From Staphylococcus simulans (GTDB lineage: Bacteria > Bacillota > Bacilli > Staphylococcales > Staphylococcaceae), in assembly GCF_002994445.1 (NCBI RefSeq), contig NZ_MRZJ01000001.1:372001-436000 (forward strand): DNA of 64,000 bases, in the 5' to 3' direction. Position numbers and translations under genes: made by a program. A model generated the notes under the pieces. It ran no database searches. It had not been told where the DNA came from and saw nothing but the letters and a program-made list of their open reading frames with translations. Below, in pieces: positions 51,622 through 61,746 of the stretch; the stretch's first letter is position 1; each line of letters begins with the position of its first letter.

Positions 51622-52186
51622 GAACGAAAATAACAATTACATATAGCTACCTCGGTTTCATGCCCATTTTTGACATCTGTTATAAGTTACTGACTTACAA
51701 TGTTTTAGTTACCATTAGCGATTCATTTATATGTTCATTTGAATGCTCAGATCTGATTCACAATTATCTCAGTAACCTCAATCGTTATAAACATGCTAAT
51801 ATTTAATCTAAGCTTGTAATTAAAATTATATTCCTAAATCTTAATCATCAGCTTCAATTACCAATTACAGCTATACGCCACTGGTAATTATCCATTATAT
51901 GTAATGCTCGCTGCATCTCAGCGGCTCTCTCAGCATTAGTTATTTTCATTAAGCCATGTGATCATTATTTATAAAGTCCGAATATCACTATACTATAAAA
52001 TTGCTTATATACTGCAAATTATCACTAGCGTTAATTGTATGATTGTCCATAAAATAATTTCTCAATGCAATACAGACGCTCTCTCAGCATACTAATTTTT
52101 AGAATGTTAGAGAAATCAGCATGAATGTATCATAATCATTGAATTCTAAATGTCCTTAACCGCAAAGGTCTATAATTATAATCCAC

Positions 52187-52205
52187 TTTAGTTTACATAA
52201 TATAT
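52187..52205 (-). repeat. Right arm of the 19-bp perfect inverted repeat
   Basis: TTTAGTTTACATAATATAT on the + strand. No convincing target-site duplication was found next to either arm. Confidence 0.8.
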
Positions 52206-52450
52206 CTATTGGAATTTAAATGCACTTTCTATTGATATACTTATTGACATCTTTTGCTGACTAAACATATTAAGCACTGTTTTTCATACATTCTAAACTT
52301 ATGATGCATAATGCTTTTATCAATAGCAATTAATTACGCTATATGCGTACTTAAAACATCAGATATACTGCTTATACCACTACAAACTGTATAAATACAG
52401 CTTGCTATTTACGCGTCATGAGTATATATTATGTTTAAGGAGCTGATACT

Positions 52451-52813
52451 ATGTTAGCAGACACTTTGAAAAAACTGCGCATGAATCATAAATTAACGCA
52501 ACAAGAAGTAGCAAACGCTTTGCATATTGCCAATACGACCTATGCAGGTTATGAGCAAAATCATAGAACGCCTGATTTGCGTACGCTTATTAAAATTGCG
52601 GATTGGTACCATGTCAGTTTAGATGAACTAATAGGAAGATCCAACAGCAGTGCTTCTAATTCATTCATACAATTAGATATAGATAATAGTGACGATTGGC
52701 ATCATTTAAATCAAAATATTCAAGAAAAAATCAAGCGTAATTTAACTGAATATACTGAATTCTTAATAGAGAAAAAACTAAATAAGTATTCCATGAATGA
52801 TATTGCTAACTAA
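52451..52813 (+). CDS. XRE family transcriptional regulator
   Basis: A 120-residue protein with an N-terminal helix-turn-helix of the lambda-Cro/XRE type at about 5-60 (LKKLRMNHKLTQQEVANALHI, with NTTYAGYEQNHRTPDLRTLIKIADWYHVSLDELIG after it). The C-terminal half is polar and helical (LNQNIQEKIKRNLTEYTEFLIEKKL), probably for dimerisation. AAGGAGCTG precedes the ATG. It lies directly upstream of two paralogous coiled-coil genes and is the natural candidate for their regulator. Confidence 0.88.
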   Translation: MLADTLKKLRMNHKLTQQEVANALHIANTTYAGYEQNHRTPDLRTLIKIADWYHVSLDELIGRSNSSASNSFIQLDIDNSDDWHHLNQNIQEKIKRNLTEYTEFLIEKKLNKYSMNDIAN

Positions 52814-52876
52814 CTCATTTCTTTTTGCCTTACTCCTCATTATACTTTTTAAAATAACCGAAAGGATTGAACATCT

Positions 52877-53509
52877 ATGACCTCACAAAATGCATTCATG
52901 CCCCCTGTTCCCCCAAATAATTGGGACTACTTCTCAATTTTTATGACAAGAAGAGAATTTATCCAATTTGAAAAGCGCATTGATAATAAATTCGAAAGTT
53001 TGCATAAAGAGTTTAATATCAAGTTTGAGTCACTGCGTAGTGAAATGAATCACAGATTTGATACAATTGATCCACGATTTAATGCTGTTGATACATGCTT
53101 TGTTTCTGTTGATACACGATTTGATTCCGTTGATTCACGTTTCGATGCTGTTGACACACGATTTGATGCTGTTGACAAACGCTTTGACTACGTTGATGCA
53201 CGTTTTGAAACTGTTGATTCACGTTTCAATGCTGTCGATTCACGCTTTGATGCTGTTGATAAACGCTTTGACTATGTTGATGCACGTTTTGAAACTGTTG
53301 ATTCACGTTTCGATGTTGTTGATACCCATTTTGAAAAAATTGAAGTAGCCTTAAATAATCACGAAAAAAGATTTGGAAGAATTGAAACAACCCTTGATGA
53401 TTTTCAAAAGGAAACACAAACACAATTTCGATGGTTAATCACTACTATTTTAGCAGCAATACCAACTATTCCCATTATCATAGGTCTTGTTAATTTATTC
53501 ATCAAATAA
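52877..53509 (+). CDS. Tail-anchored coiled-coil protein with 7-residue repeats
   Basis: I do not recognise a named family. The 210-residue protein has a short N-terminal domain (WDYFSIFMTRREFIQFEKRI). Thirteen uninterrupted heptads of the form D-x-R-F-D-x-V follow at residues 65-155, then a capping segment (EKRFGRIETTLDDFQKE). One hydrophobic segment at about 185-208 ends only a few residues before the C-terminus. No signal peptide is present, so it should be tail-anchored with the coiled coil in the cytoplasm. It is a paralogue of the next gene, sharing FIQFEKRID near the start and DDFQK...TQFRWLITT before the anchor. GAAAGGATTG precedes the ATG. Confidence 0.8.
   Translation: MTSQNAFMPPVPPNNWDYFSIFMTRREFIQFEKRIDNKFESLHKEFNIKFESLRSEMNHRFDTIDPRFNAVDTCFVSVDTRFDSVDSRFDAVDTRFDAVDKRFDYVDARFETVDSRFNAVDSRFDAVDKRFDYVDARFETVDSRFDVVDTHFEKIEVALNNHEKRFGRIETTLDDFQKETQTQFRWLITTILAAIPTIPIIIGLVNLFIK
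53069..53341 (+). repeat. Thirteen tandem 21-bp units encoding heptads
   Basis: The unit encodes D-x-R-F-D-x-V. A higher-order duplication is visible: DKRFDYVDARFETVDSRF recurs at residues 100-117 and 128-145, an 84-bp period. Because of the 21-bp unit, another + frame also stays open across the repeats, which is an artefact. Confidence 0.85.
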
Positions 53510-53616
53510 ATTAACAAATATATAACTAAAAATGTAAGACTATGATATATAAGTAGATTTAAGATACTTTAAAATATACAAATTCCACTCTCATTGGATT
53601 GAAAGGATGAACCCAC

Positions 53617-54093
53617 ATGAATTCACAACACGCCCTCTTACCACTTCCTCAAAACTATAAAGAATTATTTGCGATATTTGTAACCCGCAATGAATTTATT
53701 CAATTTGAAAAGCGTATTGATAGTCAATTTATGAATTTAAATGAAAAAATTGATGCATTAGACGCAAAAGTAAATGATATTCATCAATCACTGGATACTA
53801 AAATAGATGAATGCTTTAATACACTTGATGCTAAGATTGATGAACGCTTTAATACACTTGATGCTATGATTGATGAACGCTTTAACACACTTGATGCTAA
53901 GATTGATGAACGTTTTAACACACTTGATAGAAAGTTTGACTATAAATTTAATACATTAGACGGTAGAATGACTAAGCTTGAAACTAAATTTGATGATTTC
54001 CAAAAAAATTCGAATACTCAATTCAAATGGCTCATCACAACAATGCTCAGCATGATTTTGGTCGTTCTCGGTGTGTTAACTTATTTCATATAA
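53617..54093 (+). CDS. Tail-anchored coiled-coil protein with 11-residue repeats
   Basis: The 158-residue paralogue of the preceding gene. The N-terminal domain matches (YKELFAIFVTRNEFIQFEKRI). The central part (residues 60-114) consists of five 11-residue units DAKIDERFNTL, a hendecad pattern. The end is DDFQKNSNTQFKWLITT, then a membrane segment at about 137-157. It has no signal peptide. Eleven-residue periodicity favours a right-handed or straight coiled coil, unlike the 7-residue one next door. GAAAGGATGA lies before the ATG. Function unknown; it resembles small membrane-tethered coiled-coil proteins such as XhlA-type in overall layout only. Confidence 0.8.
   Translation: MNSQHALLPLPQNYKELFAIFVTRNEFIQFEKRIDSQFMNLNEKIDALDAKVNDIHQSLDTKIDECFNTLDAKIDERFNTLDAMIDERFNTLDAKIDERFNTLDRKFDYKFNTLDGRMTKLETKFDDFQKNSNTQFKWLITTMLSMILVVLGVLTYFI
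53794..53958 (+). repeat. Five tandem 33-bp units encoding hendecads
   Basis: Units at residues 60-70, 71-81, 82-92, 93-103 and 104-114. The middle ones differ at single residues (E-C/E-R, A-K/A-M), showing recent unequal duplication. Confidence 0.85.
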
Positions 54094-54218
54094 TGTTTTT
54101 TCTTCATTATACACTTATTTAAAGTCGCATATTTTCTCTTCCATTATTAACGGCAGGAAATGCTTCTAGCGAAACAATCAAACACTATGTATAAAACTAA
54201 AGAAAAAAGGTGACAACT

Positions 54219-54770
54219 TTGAGCCAAGCAATGATAGTTAAAATCATTTTAGATCCTAACAAAAAACAACTAGAATTAATCAAATAATCTTCACACTTAT
54301 ATATTGATACCGTTAATACACTCGTTGCTGAAATGGTTGAAGTACAGACAGAAACAATGAAAACCACCAAGCATATTCATGTACCTTTAAACAACAGTGT
54401 CAAGAATCAAGCAATTAGAGATGCTAAGTCAGTTTTTAAACAAGCCAAGAAAACACAATATCAAAAGATACCCGTTTTAAAAAGACCTATTATTGTATGG
54501 AATAACCAAAACTATACAATTAATCATACAAGTATAAGCGTTCCATTTATTGTAAAGGGCAAGTCTCAAATAATTGAAATTAAGGCTCACATTTCGGACT
54601 ACGAAAGAAATATAATTGAAAAAGCCAGTAAATTAGGAACGTTGCGTATCACCTGAAAAGGAAAAGACTATTTCGCACAAATTGCAGTTGAAACACCTAT
54701 TTAAACTACCCCTCAAGCATTAAGGTCATGGGTGTTGATTTAGGTATTAAAATTCCTGTTTATATTTACT
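54219..54770 (+). pseudogene. Decayed, truncated IS605-type TnpB (OrfB) gene
   Basis: Starts at a TTG (54219) after AAAAGGTGA with SQAMIVKIILDPNKKQ, then is broken by TAA at 54285. The frame continues as MVEVQTETMKTTKHIHVPLN, KNQAIRDAKSVFKQAKKTQY, PIIVWNNQNYTINHTSISVPF and KASKLGTLRIT, to a TGA near 54654. Further stops follow, then GVDLGIKIPV (54728-54760) in another frame, which is the first RuvC aspartate motif of TnpB. The rest of the nuclease and the 3' guide-RNA region are missing. This is the N-terminal third of a dead RNA-guided transposon nuclease. Confidence 0.85.
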
Positions 54771-54908
54771 ATAACCCCCCTTCTATTATACAATTCACTT
54801 ATTTTGTTGATTATCACCTTTTTATATCTATTTATAAGCGTTTAACACACAATTTTTTGCTAAAGGTTATATACTATTGTATATATTTCATGAAAGAGGT
54901 GCGAGAAT

Positions 54909-55430
54909 TTGTCTACAAATCACATTAGATGGTCAAGTGTAATCATCGGCTTATTATTCTCATTAATTGGTATTTTGAGCGTAAGCTTCCCTATGAAAAA
55001 CTTAGCAGTCATCACTTGGTTATTTGGTATTTTCTTCATTTTTAATGGGATTGCGGAATTATTATTCAGACGTTTAACTAAATCCTTTGTTGGGGTTTCT
55101 AGCGGATGGTTAATGATACTTGGTATTCTAAATATTATTTTCGGTATTTTGTTCATAGTTTTTACTGATATCGGCCAAGTCGCGATCGTGTATATGCTTG
55201 CATTCTGGTTTATCTTTGCTTCTATATTAGGTATCTTCACTGTGACACCAGCAGAGCGTACGAATAACGTATATCACTTTTTCTCAATACTCGTTAATAT
55301 CATTGGTATTATCGCAGGTATCATCTTGCTGTTCAACCCATTTATAGGTGCTTATTTAATCGCTTTCTTTGTGGGTATCACTTTCCTCTTAATCGGACTT
55401 AACTATATCTTCGATGCATTTGCACACTAA
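54909..55430 (+). CDS. HdeD/DUF308 family membrane protein
   Basis: A 173-residue integral membrane protein with six hydrophobic segments in three hairpins. The family pattern includes GLLFSLIGILSVSFPMKNLAVITWLFGIFFIFNGIAELL (key parts GLLF..IGI.SV.FP and WLFGIFFIFNGIAEL) and LIGLNYIFDAFA at the end. HdeD-like proteins are linked with acid tolerance in enterobacteria; the role here is unknown. It starts with TTG at 54909, with AAAGAGGTG upstream. A bidirectional terminator separates it from femB. Confidence 0.85.
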   Translation: MSTNHIRWSSVIIGLLFSLIGILSVSFPMKNLAVITWLFGIFFIFNGIAELLFRRLTKSFVGVSSGWLMILGILNIIFGILFIVFTDIGQVAIVYMLAFWFIFASILGIFTVTPAERTNNVYHFFSILVNIIGIIAGIILLFNPFIGAYLIAFFVGITFLLIGLNYIFDAFAH

Positions 55431-55442
55431 TTTAATCATAAT

Positions 55443-55487
55443 AAAAAGCGTGCTTTCCTCATAATTTTGAAGAAAGCGCGCTTTTTA
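55443..55487. terminator. Bidirectional terminator between the HdeD-like gene and femB
   Basis: AAAAAGCGTGCTTTC (55443-55457) pairs with GAAAGCGCGCTTTTT (55472-55486) with one wobble; A and T tracts on each side. Confidence 0.9.
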
Positions 55488-55520
55488 ATTAACTTTAGTT
55501 AGTACTCTAATCCTTACTAA

Positions 55521-56780
55521 CTATTTTTTTACTTTTTGACGGATATTATTCAATGTGTTGAAAATCCAGTATTTTACTTTTTGGATTGGTTTATAGAAAT
55601 CTCCGATTAATTCTTCGATTTGAACATTGAAACCGCGTTTGAAGCGATATACACCATAGTCTTCACTATCTTCAGTGAAGTCTCCTGATAAACCATAGAA
55701 GTTATAACGATCATAACCATGTTCGAAGCAGTAATTAATCATATACCAATGCATCATATAAGGTCCCATGTATTGGTTATATTTCTCTGAAGAACCGCCA
55801 GAGAAATAATTCACTTCATAAGCATTCGCAAAGTAAACACCAGCAGCTAAGTCTAATACGGATCCGTCTGTTTGACGTAATTCGCTTGCTTTAAGCAATT
55901 CTTTTTGGTCATGTTCGATTTGTTTATCTAACTCAGAGATTTTCTTCAATTGCTTATCTGATTTATTTTCTTTCGCCATCATTTGATCACGACGACCTTC
56001 TTTGTCATTGAGTGATTCTTGTAATGATGTAATATATTCATCTAAATCAATATAAGCTAATGGAATAAGTACTTTATCACCGTAATGTTCAATAAAGTTT
56101 TTAAAGTACTCGTCTGTTTTAGAAACAAAGCCTGCACGCTCTTCTGTCTCACGGTAAAGTTTAAAGAATTTATCTAATTCGTCTTCACCTAAGAATCTCA
56201 CTTTAACGCCATAATTAATAGCTTTATTAATGTTACGTTTACGTTGGCTGTCGAATTGTTTCTTAAGCGATGCCGGTGTTTCATCTTTTAGATCTAAAAC
56301 ACCCATCCAACGTACTTGGCTTGATGTATCGTATTTTGTTGTGAAGCCATGGTGGTGATAACCATGTGATTTGAACAAGTTCACAATCGCGTCATTTTTA
56401 GTACTGTCCGGCAGTGGATTAACATCTTTATCATAGATTTGATAAATCCAATAAGGGTCTATTTTAACGTATAAACATTGATGCTGGCGCAAGTACTTCT
56501 CTAACTCGCGCAAGTAAAACTCAACCAAACCTAAATCACTGTAATCCATCACAGGTCCGCGGTTTGAATAATATACGTAACTGCCCATCGTTGGAATTTT
56601 AGAAAATAAACTTGCTGCTACGACACGATTGTCAGTGTCTTTAATTCCAAGTAACACAACTTCGAAACCATCTGCCTCTCTAGTTCCGATGTTTTCCTTT
56701 GTTTGGAAATAATGACTTTCGAGTGATGGATTCTGCACAAAATTGTCATATTCTTTAACTGTCAACTCTGTAAATTTCAT
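55521..56780 (-). CDS. femB: FemB, adds glycines 4 and 5 of the interpeptide bridge
   Basis: A 419-residue non-ribosomal peptidyl transferase that uses glycyl-tRNA to extend the lipid II side chain. Both acetyltransferase-like (GNAT) subdomains are present, with the antiparallel coiled-coil arm at about 240-300 ([29 protein letters not shown], key part [18 protein letters not shown]). [31 protein letters not shown] and [21 protein letters not shown] are near identical to S. aureus FemB. It is downstream of femA by 26 bases. A pentaglycine bridge is therefore likely in this organism. Confidence 0.96.
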   Translation of the reverse strand: MKFTELTVKEYDNFVQNPSLESHYFQTKENIGTREADGFEVVLLGIKDTDNRVVAASLFSKIPTMGSYVYYSNRGPVMDYSDLGLVEFYLRELEKYLRQHQCLYVKIDPYWIYQIYDKDVNPLPDSTKNDAIVNLFKSHGYHHHGFTTKYDTSSQVRWMGVLDLKDETPASLKKQFDSQRKRNINKAINYGVKVRFLGEDELDKFFKLYRETEERAGFVSKTDEYFKNFIEHYGDKVLIPLAYIDLDEYITSLQESLNDKEGRRDQMMAKENKSDKQLKKISELDKQIEHDQKELLKASELRQTDGSVLDLAAGVYFANAYEVNYFSGGSSEKYNQYMGPYMMHWYMINYCFEHGYDRYNFYGLSGDFTEDSEDYGVYRFKRGFNVQIEELIGDFYKPIQKVKYWIFNTLNNIRQKVKK

Positions 56781-56806
56781 TTCTTTATTTCCCTTCTACC
56801 TTATGT

Positions 56807-58063
56807 TTATCTATCTTTAATTTTCTTCAATGTTGTATAGAGTTTGTACATTGGCTTATTAATAGGTGCAATAAAGTCTCCTACATACTCAATCACATCT
56901 GCGTTAAATCCTTTTTTGAACTTAACTACTCCTGCGTCTTCAGCATCTTCTGTGAAATGACCGCTGATACCGTAGAAATTATAGCGGTTGATACCGTGTT
57001 GAATCGCATAATTAATCATTTCCCATTGTACTGCATAGCTGCCTGCAAAATGACGGTATTCATTAGATGTTCCGCCTGCGTAATACACTACTTCAAATGG
57101 ATTGATAATAAAGAAGCCTGCTGAAATCGGTAATTCATTACCATGTTTCTGCTGCAAGTCGCGCGCTTCAGCAACTTTTTGGTGATGCGCTTTCAACTGT
57201 TGCTCCAAGTTTTCTTTCTTACGTGCTGCTTTTTGATTATCAGGATTTTTATTTAAATCTTTCTCCGCTTTATTGATTTCTTTTTCTAGATTCTTCTCTT
57301 CAGAATTCAACTCATTGATATATTCCTCGAAATCAATATAAGCTAACGGTACAAGCACACGGTCTTTATAATGTTTTAAACGATGGTAATAGAAGTCATC
57401 TTCACGATCATCGAAATCTTTCGCTTCTGCAGTATCTTCCATAAACTTACGGAAAATATGCATTTCATCTTCCCCTAAGAAACGTACTTTGACACCGTTG
57501 CGTTTTACTTTTTTAGTATTACGCTTACGCAAGCTGTCCATACCTTTTAATACGTCTTGCGGTGTTTTGTCTTTTAAATCTAATACTGAGTGGAAACGAA
57601 TTTGAATGATCGGATCGAATCCTGTTGTAAAGCCTTGGTGTTCGTAGCCGAGTTGTGCCATCTTATCGAAAATCCAATCATTTCCTGCATTACCTGTAAT
57701 TTCCCCGTCATGATTGCGATATTGATAAGGTAAATACGGGTCGACACGCAAATACAACGCATTATATTGTTTCACATATTTTTTAAGTTCTCTAAAGAAG
57801 TAATGAACTAATTCTTTATTTTCATAATCAATAACCGGGCCGCGGTTTGAATAGAAATATTTAAAGAACTTCATCACTGGCACAGCTGTGAGTAAACATG
57901 CTGCGATAACATTGTCATCATTATCTTTAACACCTACTAAGTGTGTTTCAGTACCTTCTGCAACTTTTAACTCATAATTGCCAACCATTTGTGTAAAATG
58001 GCTATAAGGCATTTTATCTGTAAATTCTCCAAATTCAGCTGTAGTTAGATTGGTAAACTTCAT
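56807..58063 (-). CDS. femA: FemA, adds glycines 2 and 3 of the interpeptide bridge
   Basis: A 418-residue peptidyl transferase starting MKFTNLTTAEFGEFTDKMPY, as in S. aureus FemA. I chose the ATG at 58063, which has AGGAGTTA upstream; the longer frame adds 21 non-homologous residues. Conserved segments are AACLLTAVPVMKFFKYFYSNRGPVIDY (key part YFYSNRGPVIDY), SLRKRNTKKVKRNGVKVRFL, the coiled-coil arm at about 245-305 and VVYYAGGTSNEYRHFAGSYAVQWEM. It acts after FemX on lipid II-Gly1. A candidate promoter TTTAGT(17)TATAAT lies at 58163-58135. Confidence 0.97.
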   Translation of the reverse strand: MKFTNLTTAEFGEFTDKMPYSHFTQMVGNYELKVAEGTETHLVGVKDNDDNVIAACLLTAVPVMKFFKYFYSNRGPVIDYENKELVHYFFRELKKYVKQYNALYLRVDPYLPYQYRNHDGEITGNAGNDWIFDKMAQLGYEHQGFTTGFDPIIQIRFHSVLDLKDKTPQDVLKGMDSLRKRNTKKVKRNGVKVRFLGEDEMHIFRKFMEDTAEAKDFDDREDDFYYHRLKHYKDRVLVPLAYIDFEEYINELNSEEKNLEKEINKAEKDLNKNPDNQKAARKKENLEQQLKAHHQKVAEARDLQQKHGNELPISAGFFIINPFEVVYYAGGTSNEYRHFAGSYAVQWEMINYAIQHGINRYNFYGISGHFTEDAEDAGVVKFKKGFNADVIEYVGDFIAPINKPMYKLYTTLKKIKDR

Positions 58064-58321
58064 AATTTCAATAACTCCTAATTTGTATTCTCTATCTTTT
58101 ATTTTGCTTCTAATTTCTAATTTCAATCTTCATTATTATACAATACCCAAAACGAAAACTAAAATTGAAACCTCTGTATCTGTTTCTTTATTATGTATGT
58201 TAAGTAAGATAGTACTTTCTTACAACTATTCTGGTTAGTTTAAAATAGCGTTCCCTAAATTCCCTTGCTTTACTATCATAACATGCTCTCCCTTCAGATA
58301 GTTACCAAAACCCCTGTACAC

Positions 58322-58350
58322 AAAGCAAAACAGAGTCATTTCTGACTCTG
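58322..58350 (-). terminator. Terminator of the trp operon
   Basis: CAGAGTCA (58331-58338) and TGACTCTG (58343-58350) form a perfect 8-bp stem with a 4-base loop. Read on the minus strand it is followed by TTTTGCTTTG. Between it and femA (58064-58321) I see only the fem promoter region. Confidence 0.85.
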
Positions 58351-58362
58351 ATACGTTTGCAT

Positions 58363-59118
58363 TTATTTTAATTCAGCTTTCTCTTCATTTTCGTTTAGTG
58401 CTGATCTGATGTCTTTAAGATATTGTCTCGTTGATGTTATGTCATCTTCGGCAAATCGTTTCACTATTTCACTGCCGATGACCACACCATCAGCAAATCC
58501 GGAAACTTCAGCAACTTGTGCTTTGGTTCTGATGCCGAATCCTGCGACTACTGGGACATCCGCTTGTTCTTTAATCAATGCGATTTTATTTTTCAACTCA
58601 GGATGGAAACCGCCATTATCTCCTGTTGTTGCATTCATCGTTACAGTGTAAATAAATCCTTCTGCATGTTCTGCGATATGTTGAATACGGTCGTTTGAAG
58701 CGGTCATCGCAATGAGTGAAATGATTTTCACTTTTCGATTTTCAAAGCGTTGTTTAAACTGTTCAGCTAATTCAAAAGGCAGATCCGGTATGATCAAACC
58801 ATAAACTCCTGCTGTTTCGCAGTCTTGAAGAAATTGTGCTTCTCCATAATGAAGAATAACATTATAATATGTCATCAAAACATAACGAGATTCAGTCAAT
58901 TCCTCTTTATGTGCTTTTAATGCTTTTAATATTTTACGCGCACTCATACCTTCTTTGATTGCCTGTTGCCCAGCTTCCATAATAGTCGGACCATCTGCGA
59001 CCGGATCAGAGAATGGCAGACCGATTTCTACAATATCCGCACCTTCTGCTTGCAGAACTTTTAAGTTAGCTATGAAATCTTTGTTTCCCATAATGTATGG
59101 AATAAATAATTTACTCAT
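58363..59118 (-). CDS. trpA: Tryptophan synthase alpha subunit
   Basis: Cleaves indole-3-glycerol phosphate to indole and glyceraldehyde-3-phosphate, channelling indole to TrpB. The 251-residue TIM barrel carries the catalytic E31 ([10 protein letters not shown]) and D42 (VADGPT), the same 11-residue spacing as in Salmonella. [10 protein letters not shown] and [10 protein letters not shown] form the phosphate loops. The ATG at 59118 overlaps the end of trpB by eight bases, with GAGGTG upstream; the GTG at 59127 is part of that site. Last gene of the operon. Confidence 0.95.
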   Translation of the reverse strand: MSKLFIPYIMGNKDFIANLKVLQAEGADIVEIGLPFSDPVADGPTIMEAGQQAIKEGMSARKILKALKAHKEELTESRYVLMTYYNVILHYGEAQFLQDCETAGVYGLIIPDLPFELAEQFKQRFENRKVKIISLIAMTASNDRIQHIAEHAEGFIYTVTMNATTGDNGGFHPELKNKIALIKEQADVPVVAGFGIRTKAQVAEVSGFADGVVIGSEIVKRFAEDDITSTRQYLKDIRSALNENEEKAELK

Positions 59119-60340
59119 GGTCTCCACCTCTTCCTTGCATATAAGTGCGGATTGTATCCATATCTTTGTCTCCGCGGCCTGAAATTGTTACAACGATTAT
59201 CTCGTCTTTATCCATCTTTGGTGCTAATTTTTCTACATAACTCAAGGCATGTGCACTTTCAATTGCTGGAATAATCCCTTCTGCTTTTGTAAAGCGGATT
59301 AATGCTTCCATCGCTTCTTCATCAGAAGCATTCGGATATTCGGCACGACCAATATCATGATAGTAGCAATGTTCAGGTCCGATACCCGGATAATCCAAAC
59401 CTGCTGAAATAGAGTGTGCTAAACCGATTTGCCCTTCTTCATCTTGAAGCAGATACATTTTTGTACCATGCAATACACCGACTGAACCTTTTCCGATAGC
59501 TAACGCATGTTTGCTTGTTGATGCTCCTGCACCTGCAGCTTCAACACCATATAATTTCACATCTTTATCTTGGACAAATGGATAAAATGTGCCAATTGCG
59601 TTTGAACCGCCGCCTACACATGCGACAACACCATCAGGCAATCGCCCTTCTTTTTCTAAGATTTGTGCTTTAATTTCGTTTCCGATAACACTTTGGAAAT
59701 CACGTACCATAGTTGGGAACGGATCAGGACCTAATGCTGAACCCAATAAATAGTGCGTATCATCCACATGGCTGACCCAATATTGCAGCGCCTTGTTAAC
59801 CGCATCAGAAAGTGTACCTTGACCTTCTGTCACGGATACAACTTTCGCACCTAGCAACTCCATTCTAAAGACATTTAAAGCTTGTCTTCTGATATCTTCT
59901 TCTCCCATAAAGACAACAAGTTCCATATCGAAGAGTGCTGCGACTGTTGCACTGGCTACACCATGTTGGCCAGCTCCTGTTTCAGCCACTAATTTCTTTT
60001 TGCCCATACGTTTAGCTAATAGTGCTTGGCCTAATGCGTTGTTGATTTTATGTGCACCTGTATGGTTTAAATCTTCACGCTTTAAATAGATTTTTGCGCC
60101 GCCTAATTGTTCTGTATAAGACTGAGCAAAAGTTAATGGTGTTGCACGCCCTACATAATCTTTTAAATAACCGTCTAACTCTTCTTGGAAAGTCGGATCC
60201 TCTTTTGCTGCTTCGTATGCTTGTCTAAGTTCTTGAATAGCCGGCATTAACGTTTCTGGAACATAACGGCCGCCGTAATTTCCGAAAAATCCTAATGCAT
60301 CTGCTTCTGTTTGAATAGGTTGTGTTGTATTATGCGTCAT
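59111..60340 (-). CDS. trpB: Tryptophan synthase beta subunit
   Basis: Joins indole and serine to make tryptophan, using PLP. The 409-residue enzyme has the PLP lysine K98 in [13 protein letters not shown], the catalytic stretch [11 protein letters not shown], the phosphate-binding GGGSNAIG and [13 protein letters not shown]. It overlaps trpF upstream by 11 bases and trpA downstream by 8, so expression of these genes is tightly coupled. AAGGAGAG precedes the ATG. Confidence 0.97.
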   Translation of the reverse strand: MTHNTTQPIQTEADALGFFGNYGGRYVPETLMPAIQELRQAYEAAKEDPTFQEELDGYLKDYVGRATPLTFAQSYTEQLGGAKIYLKREDLNHTGAHKINNALGQALLAKRMGKKKLVAETGAGQHGVASATVAALFDMELVVFMGEEDIRRQALNVFRMELLGAKVVSVTEGQGTLSDAVNKALQYWVSHVDDTHYLLGSALGPDPFPTMVRDFQSVIGNEIKAQILEKEGRLPDGVVACVGGGSNAIGTFYPFVQDKDVKLYGVEAAGAGASTSKHALAIGKGSVGVLHGTKMYLLQDEEGQIGLAHSISAGLDYPGIGPEHCYYHDIGRAEYPNASDEEAMEALIRFTKAEGIIPAIESAHALSYVEKLAPKMDKDEIIVVTISGRGDKDMDTIRTYMQGRGGDHE

Positions 60341-60965
60341 TTTTATCTCTCTCCTTAATATAATTTGATATTGTTTTCATTGCTTGTGCATCCTTTTGAC
60401 CAGCTTGTTCAATGCCGCTTGCGATGTCATATCCTGCTGCTTTGATTCCAAGTTGTTCGAATGCTTGAATCTTTTCTAAATCCATACCGCCAGCAACCAA
60501 GTAAGGAATATCCGGCAATTGTTTCAATTGATTCCAATCGAATGTTTGACCTGTACCTCCGTAATGAATCGAAGGAGTATCAATAATAAATAAATCAGTA
60601 TATGCACGATATGTTTCAATGGTTTCTGCTAAATGTGTATCTGCCGGCAATGCCTTATAAATCTGGATGTTTGGATAATGTTTGCTGCACCATCGTAACA
60701 GTGCAGTATCTTCATGGCCGTGAAATTGAATGGTATCTATATTAGTTTCATTGATTAATCGCGAGACAATGGCTTTTGTCGGATTCACAACGACTGCCGC
60801 TTTATGAATCGAATCAGGTATGATTTTTGTCATTTGAGCAATATCACTGATACTTTGATGGCGTTTGCTTTTCAAATAATGAATAAAGCCGATTGCATCT
60901 ATATCATTTTGTATTGCCTGTTCAACATCTTTTTGATTTTGAAATCCGCAGTACTTTAAGAACAT
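60330..60965 (-). CDS. trpF: Phosphoribosylanthranilate isomerase
   Basis: Isomerises phosphoribosyl anthranilate to the enol-amine intermediate. The 211-residue TIM barrel begins [17 protein letters not shown], carrying the catalytic cysteine (C6). It has [34 protein letters not shown] with the catalytic aspartate, and [15 protein letters not shown]. The usual KICG motif reads KYCG here. It starts one base after trpC ends. AAAAGGAG precedes the ATG. Confidence 0.93.
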   Translation of the reverse strand: MFLKYCGFQNQKDVEQAIQNDIDAIGFIHYLKSKRHQSISDIAQMTKIIPDSIHKAAVVVNPTKAIVSRLINETNIDTIQFHGHEDTALLRWCSKHYPNIQIYKALPADTHLAETIETYRAYTDLFIIDTPSIHYGGTGQTFDWNQLKQLPDIPYLVAGGMDLEKIQAFEQLGIKAAGYDIASGIEQAGQKDAQAMKTISNYIKERDKNDA

Positions 60966-60966
60966 T

Positions 60967-61746
60967 TTACTGCTCCTTTTTCAGCTGCAAACTAGGTAAA
61001 AATTGCGAAAGGTCATCACATTTCATCAGCGATTCACCGATAAGTACACCATCAATACCAGAACCGACAACTTTTTCTACATCAGATTGTGTATGGATGC
61101 CGCTTTCAGATATATAATAGAAACCTTCTCTTTTATCTGCCAAAATTTCATTTGTATGTGCTACATCTGTTACGAATCGTGTTAAATCTCTATTGTTTAC
61201 ACCTATGATTTCTGGTGCTAATTGATAGGCTCTTTCCAATTCTTGTTTGCTATGGACTTCTACTAAAACATCTAAATCCAACGCTTTTGCATATTGATAA
61301 AGTTCATGCATTTGCTGATCATCTAAGATGTTAACGATTAATAAAATCATTGAAGCACCTGCTCGATGTGCCACATCGATTTGAATTGGTTCAATCATGA
61401 AGTCCTTACAAAGTACAGGCAGTGTTGTTTGCTGTGTCAGTTGATTAAGACGTTCATAACTGCCGCCGAAATAATATTCGTCTGTTAAAATTGAAATCGC
61501 CTGAGCACCATAAGTTTCATAGTCTTTCACTTGCTGTGTTAAATTTCTTTCCGGCAACTTCTTAACAGATGGACTTTTAGACTTGATTTCCGCAATGACT
61601 GAGAGATGGCTTCGTTCAGATAGTCGTTCGCTTAACTTCTTTTTATAACGTACATCTGTTTCAGGCAGTGTTCTTAATAAATCTTCATAATAGCCTTCTG
61701 CCAACAATTCTTTTTTATATGCTACGATGTCATCCAATATAGTCAT
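60967..61746 (-). CDS. trpC: Indole-3-glycerol phosphate synthase
   Basis: Closes the ring to indole-3-glycerol phosphate. The 259-residue TIM barrel has [11 protein letters not shown], with the catalytic lysine in the motif EIKxx[41 protein letters not shown] and [12 protein letters not shown] chose the ATG at 61746, after a GGGGGAC site; the longer frame from 61779 reads through the end of trpD. It overlaps trpD by 17 bases. Confidence 0.95.
   Translation of the reverse strand: MTILDDIVAYKKELLAEGYYEDLLRTLPETDVRYKKKLSERLSERSHLSVIAEIKSKSPSVKKLPERNLTQQVKDYETYGAQAISILTDEYYFGGSYERLNQLTQQTTLPVLCKDFMIEPIQIDVAHRAGASMILLIVNILDDQQMHELYQYAKALDLDVLVEVHSKQELERAYQLAPEIIGVNNRDLTRFVTDVAHTNEILADKREGFYYISESGIHTQSDVEKVVGSGIDGVLIGESLMKCDDLSQFLPSLQLKKEQ

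Noticed and set aside
53069..53341. Possible CRISPR array
   Set aside because: Units are contiguous 21-bp coding repeats with no unique spacers.
53058..53348. Frame of 96 codons in another + frame over the heptad repeats
   Set aside because: The 21-bp unit keeps all frames free of stops; the product is a meaningless Leu/Ile/His repeat.
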